From NCBI GenBank assembly GCA_017311185.1, contig JAESUZ010003526.1, forward strand, positions 682,001-746,000: a DNA stretch of 64,000 bases, in the 5' to 3' direction. Under the pieces are notes generated by a model. It was not told the origin of the DNA. It did no database searches and was given only the letters and a program-made list of their open reading frames with translations. How positions within the stretch are numbered: the stretch's first letter is position 1; every line of letters starts with the position of its first letter. This DNA comes from Proteles cristata cristata (Eukaryota > Chordata > Mammalia > Carnivora > Hyaenidae). A program made the translations under genes and the position numbers. Below, in pieces: positions 11,201 through 21,500 of this stretch.

Positions 11201-13296
11201 CGCCAGAAAGCGCTGGAGCCAAAGCGGAGCCCTCGACCCCAGGTGTCTCCACACCTTCAGCCGTAGCTCATCGACTGGGAGCTCCGTGCCAAACGCTGCG
11301 TGTGACAGCCCGTGGGACGCTCACAACACCCTCGTGGTGACGTGCTCAGGTCTTGTGCTCTCCACTACCAGGCTCTGCTCTATTTCATGTAATCCTTGTA
11401 CCATCCTTTGGAGTAGGTACTATTATTACAACCATCTCAGAGATGTGACAATTGAGACCCAGAGAGGTCAGATCAGCAAATAAGTCACGTAAGCATTACC
11501 GGAACTCAAAGTTGACTACCAGCTGGCTCCCTCACCACCTTAGGAAGCAGGGGAACAAATGAGCCAAGCCAGAAGGAGGATTACTCTTCCCGAAAGGTTG
11601 CTTAGGTATGACAACAATTAGTTTGTGGCCCTGTCACCCTAATTTCATCAGAGAGCCAAAGGAGCAAGCCAGCCCCGCTAATTCCAGCGCTGACTGGGTG
11701 CTTGCTCTGTGCCAGGGACCTCGCCAAGGACTTTCCAGGCATCACCTCGTTCCGTCCTGACCACCTTGCTCGCCTTTCACAGACAAGGAACCCAGGGCAG
11801 ATAAGGGGCAGTAGCTTGCCCAAGGTTACAGTTTGGAAGCTGCAGAGCCTGGGCCTGCAGAACTCAGCCAGCCCCTCCCCCAGTCTGCTTGCTCTAGCAC
11901 CTCCTGCGTGGCCGGGGCGGCCCCACCTGCCCTGAGGCCAGAGGAGGAACTGGCCATCCAGCACAGTGTTCTGAGCAGGGGACCGCAGCAGGCAGGGCCA
12001 GGAGGGGAACGGTCAGCATGCTCAAGGGGGCAAGTGTGGCTTGCCCTAAGGGCCTTATCCGAATCTGAAAAGCATGTCCATTTTTGCCAGGTACCCTAGG
12101 AAGCCAGCAGTGGGGGTATACGTGCATGAACTTGTTACCAGGTGCATGGTGTAGAACTTGATGGTGTCCTGCTGGGAGTCCCATTCAGTGGCCACTGCGA
12201 TGGCCAGGGCCTCGCTGGGGACGGTAAAGAGCTTGGCTTGGGGAGTTCTCAGCTTCCTGTGGTCCAGGTTTATCTCAAAGCCACCTTGAAAGATCAAATG
12301 AAAACCTCTCAGGGATTGTTAAGTGAGATCGAGTGACCATTCCTATATTTAGCTACTTGAATTGGTGCAGACAAAGACAGCTCTGAGTCCCTTCACATAG
12401 GGCTCATAGAAACCTACCTGACAAAAGCGCGAAGGGTAATCTAACTGCTGCAACCAGCTAGAGATGAAAAATGTTTCTACCCATTCACAGGGAAAAAAAA
12501 AAGAGAGAGAGGCAGTCAAAACTTCAGACACTCACCTTCACCCTGTGTGATGCTGACATTCTGATAAAACCTCTTCCTTTCTGTAAAAAAAGATTTTTCA
12601 AAAAGGCAGTTTAAAATAACGTCGAGACAGCTCGGGAAGTGACAAGACCAGCTTGTGTCATTACTGCTCATGCTGATTGATTGGCTTGATTTTCATATCA
12701 CTATTCAAGGTCTGCCCTACTCTACACGGCATAACCAACGGCTTCTGATTAAAGTTGGAGGGAGGAGGGCATTCACTCTCCAGGGATGAGGGAGGCACGG
12801 GACACTGGCTGTGCCCCCGCCAGCCCCCCACCCTGGGAACAGTCTGATCACAAAGCATCGAAGCTGCAGCTGTCTGACGTGACAAATTCTTCCAGCACCT
12901 TATGCTTCAACTTCTAAGCATGCTCCCCACCACATCACCCTCGCCGGCACTGCCCCCACTCCAGCACTGGTGCTTCCGTCCAAAGATCGGATCTGAGTGC
13001 GATAAAGCCAGAGATCCATTCTGGGTGAGAGTCTGATGCCTCTAAGTAGGCAAGAGAGGAAAGCCAGTGTAGACGTGCAGGTGCACATGTGTGGTGCACA
13101 CGCAGTAAGGGGAGATCCCAGGAGCATTTCTCATCCTCTCCATCCAATTAATTAACCTAATTAACCAGCTTGCCTGTGTATTCAACAGGAACTCCAAGCA
13201 TTTCCTTTTTCAAAAAAAAATTTTAATGTTTATTCATTTTTGAGAGAGAGAGACAAGACTGTGAGTGGAGGCGGGGGGGGGGGAGAGGGAGAGAGA

Positions 13297-13347
<51 letters not shown>

Positions 13348-15398
13348 CTGAAGCAGGCTCCAGGCTCTGAGCTGTCAGCACAGAGCCTGACGTGGAGCTT
13401 GAACCCATGAACTGCGAGATCATGTCCTGAGCCGAAGTTGGACGCTTAACCGACTGAGCCACCCAGGCGTTCCTCCAAGCATTTCCTTTAAGAAAAGGGA
13501 AACAGGGGCCCCTGGGTAGCTCAGTCAGTTAAGCATCTGACTCTCGACTTTGGTTCAGGTCATGATCTGTTTCGGGAGTTCGAGCCCCACACTGGGTTCT
13601 GCACTGACAGCACAGAGCCTGCTCTGGATTCTCTGCCCCTCCCTTGCTCACACTCTCTCTGTCTCTCAGAATAAAGTTAAAAAGGGGGCGGGGAGAGGAA
13701 ACCGTGTCCTGGGACATGTGAAAATAACTTGAATAAAATCTGGTACGAAAAGGTAAACAAATTCCCCCTCTTCTACTTGGAGGGCTTAAAAACCAAGAGG
13801 GCCTCATAGGGAATTATACAGATTCCTTCGACTAGTAAAGAAGAAGCAGGTCACATTTTGGGAGCTAGAAACCATAATGCAGTCTTAACCTTTGTTAGCA
13901 CAAAACCCTGATTCATTCATTCGTTCCTGCTGTCACGTATTCACTGGGTGCTAAACGCCTTCAGAGTCCACTAGTGAAGTTATTTGTTGGAAACAACCGA
14001 TGCAGCATGAGGAGGAGGGAACTCATTAGTTTTTAATGCTTTTTAACTTCTTTTAGTGCTTTAAAAAAAAAAAAAAAAGCAAACCAAACTGAAGTTAAAA
14101 TTAATTCAAATAGACTGGAAATCAGGACTGCTTCGTTTGTGCATGGGGGGGAGGGGTAATGGCGGGAGGGTATCTGGTCTTCCTCCAAACGTGGTATTTT
14201 CAGGTTTTCCACGACCTGTCAGGTTTCCTCCAATTTCGTGTTCTATCATTGATGCTTCCACAAACAGGGCCCTGAATTGCATGCCCACAGTCACGCCTTG
14301 ACTAAGCTAAGGTCCAAACAGGTTTCCGACTCCCAAAATGTGTATGCCTACCATGTGCCGGATACTGTTCTAGGCACGTGGGATAAAACCATGAATAAAA
14401 ATGACAAAAACCCGTCTTCATGGAGTCTGAATACTTGAAAAATAAATAAAGTGGCAGGATCTGGCCACCTAGATGCTCCTGCATTATTACAGCACGAGAT
14501 GCCACTTTTACCTGCACTGATAACAGTGATTCTCTCATACATTTGACTCCAAGACACAAAGCTTGCACCATCCTGGTGCTTTCAAATGCCCCTACTTGAC
14601 ATGCCATCCGGTCACGTTCGGGTAGCAGATGACACGAATCTGGAGGCACCCGGACCACATCCAGTATGTTCTCCAATGCCTGAGCCTGGCAACATGTCTC
14701 ATGCCAGGCCAGGCAGGGAGTGGGAAGAGATCTGAAAGCTGAGTCATCATCAGTGGGGGAAGATCTGTCCCCATCAGCAGGAAGCGCCAGCGGAGAGGAT
14801 TCTAGCACACAGCGCGACACAGCTCGACACAGCCCCGGGAAGTGGGCCCAAGAGACGTGGGCTGGGGGCCGAAACTGACAGCACAAGCGGAACCTTCCAA
14901 AGCGGGCACGACAGTGAGGTTTCCCACGAGGGAAGTTTTTTTTAACCTGCTTTGCTGGTCAGGCTTTGGTTCCTCTGTCCTGGCCAGTCCCCCTCTGTAC
15001 CTGATTCAGAGAACTGGAAGAGAATGGGAAGGATAGAAGGGCAAGGAAGGGTCAACCCAAATTGCTCAAAACAGCAATAAGCCCTGCAGAAAGAGACGAC
15101 TGCCCTGGGTGAAAGGGACACAGAGGCTGCCAGGCCTCAGGGCAGAGCAGGCCCACGTGCAGCCAGTTTTGATCACGTGCTCTCCTGAACGCAGCAGACA
15201 CACGAAGGGGCACACTTCAGGCTTAGAACAAACTTCCAGTGAGTAGCAATCCTGCTTCAAGAAGGGGAATAAGTCCTGGGGATCAGAATCAAAGCTCACT
15301 CCTGCCCTCAAGGCACTTCCTGTCTACTGGGAAGCCGAACCTGAAACCAGCCACGCAGTAAAGTGATTTTGAAGGCCAAAGTACAAGGGACAATGGAA

Positions 15399-15446
<48 letters not shown>

Positions 15447-15493
15447 AGGAGAGCCTAATCTCATCTCATCGTGGGCTAAAGGAAGACCTCCAG

Positions 15494-15527
<34 letters not shown>

Positions 15528-18500
15528 CAGGAGAGCCTAATCTCATCTCATCGTGGGCTAAAGGAAGACCTCCAGGCAGTCAGATTACATCTGAGACCTG
15601 AGAGAGAGGCAGAAGTCAGCCAACTTGCACTTGTGGATTCTTCTTCTGGAGGGGGCGGGTGTGGAAGGAGTATCCTGCAGAAGAAACTGCTTTCAGGAAG
15701 GTCTTCAGCCTCATGAGAGCATGAGACTTTGGAGAACTAAAAAAGTGGCGGGAAGGACAAGAACATCGCCATCCTGCAGAGGGTGGTTTTAGATGCCCAG
15801 AGAGGGTGGTGAGGGCCAGAATGGGGGGTGGGGGTGGGGGTGGGCAGGTCACGATACAGAGGCAGAGGGAGCCAAGTTAGAGGTTCACACAGGCAAACAG
15901 GCCAGGATCTGGAAAACTCATTTGGTGGAATCCATGCCCCCAACAATGTCAAAAGACGGAGGCTCTTCACCTGGACCCTCAAAGGTCACATAAAATAAAT
16001 CGTGAGACCGGGAACCTCTGAAGCACGCATATTCTCAGTGAACACAGGACTAGCCATCAGCAACAGGGACGTCATCTTTAAAGATGAAATCAACACCTAA
16101 GCCTTGTAGGATCACACAGTACTTGGGTCCATTCTAAGCATGAATCACTCTCTTTACAGAACATCTGTTTTGGCGGCAAAACACAGTCAGTGCCTTTTAC
16201 ATGTGGACTATGTAGATACAAAGATACAGGTATGTGGAAAAGTATTGAATTTTAAAAGCTAGCCACAAGAAAATAGGCTACATAAGCAGAGAAGCAGAGA
16301 AGAACTTTAAAAACCTGCTCATGTGATGAGTGAATTGGAAATTCATGACCATCAGGTCCTGTTCCTATGAGGTCGTTTCAATCCATACAAAGGAACAGGC
16401 TGTAGGGGCTCAGTTGGTTAAGTGCCCAGTTCTTGATTTCAGCTCAGGTCATGATGGGTTTGAACTCCGTGTCGGGCTATGCGCTGACGGTACTGAGCTT
16501 GCTTGGGATTTTCCCTCTCTGCTCCTCCCCAACATGCATGTGCTCTCCCTCTCAAAATAAACTTAAAACAAAAAAGAAACAGGTTGTATTCTGTGTCACT
16601 TCCCCTACACTCTTCTTCCTGTCCCAGGCTTTACAGACCAGTGAGCAATCTTTCTACCAGCCTCAATTTTTGCCAGGCCTTTGCTTAGGAAAGACTCAAA
16701 GCTTCAGAACTACAACTCCCACAGTGCACCCAGAACAGAGGAGGTGCCCTCTCAGGGCCGACTCAACACCCTTTATCTTTTTCAACAGCGCCATCTGGTG
16801 GGCCTTACGCCTTAAAGCTAGATTCTGACTTCACGCATGACTCCATCCATAATCTTAGGGCGCTCCAACCATTTTCGAGTATCAAAATTCTTCAGACCAG
16901 GTATTTAAGAACTCTTACAGCTGAAAAATAAAAAGACAACCCAACTACAAAATGGTCAGAAGAAATGAATAGACATCTCTCCACCAAAGAAAATGTACAT
17001 GATTAGCACATGAAAAGATGCTGGACTTCATCACCATCAGGAAAATGCAAAACAAAACCAGAAGAAACCGCTTTGCACCCAGTAGGATGGCTACAATTAA
17101 AAACCGGTAATAACAAGTGTTGACAAGGATGTGGACAAATTGGGACCTTCATGCAGCAGAGCTGGTGGAAATATAAGCTGGTGTAGCCACCTTGGAAAAG
17201 TGTGGTAGTTCCTCAAAGTCAAGTTACCAGTTGACCAGCAATTCTACTCTCAGATATGTGTCTGTGAGAAATGGAAACATACACCCACATAAAAACTCAT
17301 GTACATGGGGTGCCTGGGTGGCTCAGTCGGTTGAGCGTCCGACTTCAGCTCAGGTCATGATCTCCTGGTTTGTGAGTTCAAGCCCCGCGTCAGGCTCTGT
17401 GCAGACAGCTCAGAGCCTGGAGCTTGCTTCAGATTCCATGTCTCCCTCTCTCTCTACCCCTCCCCTGCTCATGACCTCTCAAAGAAAAATAAACATTAAA
17501 AAAGTTTAAAACAGGGGCGCCTGGGTGGCTTAGTCGGTTAAGCGTCCGACTTTCGCTTAGGTCATAATCTCGCGGTTCGTGGGTTCGAGCCCCGCGTCGG
17601 GCTCTGTGCTGACTGCCAGAGCCTGTTTCAGAGTCTGTATCTCCCTCTCTCTCTGAGCCTCCCCTGCTCACGCGCGCGCTCTCTCTCTCTCTCTCTCCTA
17701 GAAGTAAATAAAAATATTTTAAAAAAAAAGTTTAAAACAAACAAAACTCATGTACACACACACACACACACAAACTTGTACACAAATGTTTATAGCAGCA
17801 TTCAGAATAGCCAAACGATGTTAACAACCCAAATGTTCATCAGTAGATGGATGGATAAATGTGATATGGCCATAAATAAGATGTGATACAGCCATACAAG
17901 TGGATATTATTCAGCTATGAAAAACAATGGGGTACTGATCCATGTTACAACTTGGATAAACCTTGAAAGCAGTCTAAATAAGAGCCTGCCCAAAAAGACT
18001 ACATTCCATTTACGAAATCTCCAAACTAGGGAAATCTACAGAGACAGGAAATAGAATGGTAGTTATGTCTTGTGGGGGTGATAAAAATGTTCTAGAAAAG
18101 GGTGATGGTTGTACAGCTCTGAGAATACTAGAAATCACTGCATTCTACATTCTAAATGAGTGAATTATAAGTGAATTGTGTCTCAATAAGGCTGTTAAAA
18201 AATTTCTTCAGAGTGGGGGCACCTGGGCTTAGTCGGGTGGACATCTGGCTCTTGATTTCGACTCAGGTCATGATCTCACAGTTCGTAGGATTGAGCCCCA
18301 CATTGGGCTCTGCACTGGCAGCACGGAGCCTGCTTGGGTTCTCTCTCTCTCTCCTTCTCTGCACGCCCCTCCCCCCAAATAAATAAACTTTAGAAAAAGT
18401 TAAATAAAAATTCTTTGGGGGCAAATACATGTGCCATAGTCATTAATGTAAATGAGCTAACTCGCTAAACATGTGGTTTTTTTCCCAATTGCTCTAGCAT

Positions 18501-21500
18501 CCTGAGGAGGAGGGTTGGCCAACTTTTCCCATAAAGGGCCAGAGTAAATATTTTAGGCTTGGCGAGCCATATGATCTCTGTTGCAACTAGTCAGCTCTGC
18601 AGTGAAAGTGGCTGTCGATTATATGAAAATGAATGTGCATGGCTGTGCTCCAATAAAACTTTATTTACAAAAACAGGTGCCAGGCTGGGCTCTGTCTACA
18701 GAATCTCCCTCAACCCAACAAAGCCACTCTATGAAAACAGGGCAAGTAATGCCTCGAGGGGGTAGAGGTTCTGAGAAGCTAAATGACTTGTCCAGGTGAC
18801 AATTCGTAAACAGAGGAGAGCCTCGACTTCGCTGGGCACTGCACTCAGCCAGACAAACAGCCTCTCCAGAACACCTTCCCCGTCCGGTACAGAGCTGGAC
18901 CACCCCCTAACCCTCACACAGGTCTCCTTGCTGCGAAATCTCCTCCAACACCCCAGGGAGCCTTTCCCAAACCCCTCCTCCCCTGTAACCCTTCAGTGGC
19001 ACTGCCATTCTGAAGGAGCCACGTTCAATCGGCTTGCCAGCCAAGTCTGCATGGAGATGGCTTCTGCCTGGGTTTAGCATTCCACCATCCCAGAGACTCA
19101 CAGAATCTCAAACTGGTGATGTCTCATTGGCCTGGTTTCAGGTACCGCCCTCCCACTGGGTTCATTCTTTCATTCCTATTCTCTTTCATGTTTGACTACC
19201 TACCACGCACGAGCCAGATACTTCCAAGAGCCTAAACTAGTAAAGTGTGCAGAAGAAAGGAAACAGGGATGGGAGATCGTGTGCCATCATAGTGGGAAGT
19301 GGCATCCACTAATCTAAATTAACCCTCTGCCGGTGCAAGTTTAAGTGAACTCCTGAATGTGTCCCCTTTGCTTGTGTCGTTATCTTCCTGGGATATTGCA
19401 AAGGAAACTCTCGTTTTCCTTTACACGTTCACACAGACACTCTGTACTCCAAATGTGCCACCCATCTACTCTGTGACACCAGTGGGTATCCTACAATTCA
19501 GCTAAATTCTGACACCATCTGCCTGGAGATTGCATCGGATCCCACAAGGTGAGGGCTCAGTCCTACAAGACTGCATCAGCCCCCCGCCCCCCTTCAGATG
19601 CCAAATGCAAGCCCAGATTGTCTCCTATGCTTCTGACTGACTGGCTATACATCAGAGGTTCCCAGGACCCCTCCTCAGATTTGATGGATTTGCCAGAGTA
19701 GCTCATAGCGCTCAGAAAAAAGATTTTACTTACTAGATTACTAGCTTATTATAAAAGGATACAACTCAGGAACAGCCACATGAAGAGATACACAGGGCAA
19801 GGTGGGGGTGGGGGGGAGGAAGGTGATAGGCTTCCATGCCTCCTCTGGGCATGCTACTCTTCCAGCAACCAAACCTGAAGCTCCCTGAATCCCTCAGTTC
19901 AGGGATTTTATGGAGGCTTCATTACATAGGCACGATTGATTAAATCACAGGCCATTAGTGATCTAATCAGTCTCCCGCCCTTCTCCCCTCCCTGGAGGTC
20001 AGGGGGTGGAACTGAAAGTACGAGAAACTATTCTTGTGGTCGGTTCCCCAGGCAACCAGCCCCCATCCTCAGGTGCTTTCCAAAAGCCACCTCATTAACA
20101 TAACCTCAGGTGTGGTTGAAAGGGGCTTATGAATAAGACACTCCTTTCGATTTGTATCTGAGGCTATTTTAGGACCAGAGACCAAATGTTATAACAAGAG
20201 CTTCTTCCGTAGCTCTTACTACTTAGTAGTTACAAGGCTTTTAAGAGATGCGTGCCAGGAACTTGAGGAAGACCAAATATATAGTCGATCCTTGAACAAC
20301 ATGGGTTTGGACTGCGCAAATCCACTTATACCTAGATTTTTTTTTTAACAGTACAGTACTGTACAGGTTGTTTTTTCTTCCTTGTGATTCTATTATAATT
20401 TTCTAATAACATCTTTCTATCTAGCTTACTTTATTTTAAGAATACCGAATATTATGCATACAACACACAAAATGGGTGCTCATCTACTGTTTATGTTCTA
20501 GCTTAAGGCTTCTGGTCAACAGTAGGTTATTAGTCATTCACTTTTGGGGGAGTCAAGAATTATATATGAATTTTTGATGGTGGGGTTGTGCTGGTGCCCC
20601 TAACCCGTGTGTTGTTCAAGGGTCAACTGAATATTTCTCCTTATAACTCACAGTATCACAGATGCCCTTCCGTCTTTACTGGCTCTTCATGGCCCACGTC
20701 CAGGCCCTTCAACTTGGACCCTGACAGGTGAAGGCCCAGCTCTTTGCTGCATCCAACTCTCTCCCCCACTTGTATAAAATTACGAAACTTAACATAAGGA
20801 CCCTCAGAGCCAACCTAGTCCTTCAACTCACAGAGGAAAACGAGGCCCAAAGGAAGCAGTCTCATGCCCAAGATCACACAGGACCTCAGAGGTTCGGCCA
20901 GCATTAAACCCCAGATCTGAACTTCCGCCACAATGCTAAACTGCCTTAGAGTTCCAGATTTACACTCTGCTGTCATCTCTGAACTTGTCTGGGCAACCAA
21001 CGCTCTTCCTCCTCCTCTTCACTGAACTCCTACTCGTAATCTGTCAAGACTCAGTTGAACTGTACTTTCATCCAAGACCCTTTCTAGACCCTCAAAACCC
21101 CCAAGGTGGAAGTAGGTGCTTCTTTATGTTCCCCTAGCTTCTTTGTATTTCCCTTATCACAAGACGCTGCACACTATTGTTTAATCAGACTATTATAAAC
21201 TGCACTTGACAGTGAACATCATTAGAGGGAGACCAAGTCTGCCTTGACGGCTACTGCCTCCAGCTCTCAGCACAGAAAAACTAGCTGAATGAAAAGAGTG
21301 TTACTACTTTTCACTCATTTAAAGGAGTCACTCCCACTCTTTCCCTAAAACCTGGCCCCAGAAGCAGTGAAACGAGCCACTATCTCCTTCTAGGCGTTAT
21401 CAGTCAGAATTAGAAAAAGGAGGCACTAGGGTCAACTCCTTGGCAGAAATGGCAGGCATTGTGGTAGGGCAGTGGGAGGGAGGGCCAGGAAACCTGCAGA

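Larger units (their letters stand above)
16890..18205 (+). mobile_element. L1 3' end, plus, interrupted by SINEs
   Basis: Motifs of ORF2 end and 3' UTR of an old L1 appear in order: GACAACCCAACTACAAAATG, TGGACAAATTGGGACCTTCA, TATAGCAGCATTCAGAATAG, AGTGGATATTATTCAGCTAT, GTGAATTGTGTCTCAATAAG. It is 5'-truncated and non-coding. Confidence 0.85.

Noticed and set aside
15402..15578. CRISPR-like repeat-spacer pattern
   Set aside because: Only two units with (CA)n between them in a mammalian intron; this is a minisatellite.
19540..20670. A retroviral provirus
   Set aside because: Only LTR-like sequence is present, with no internal coding region or second LTR.
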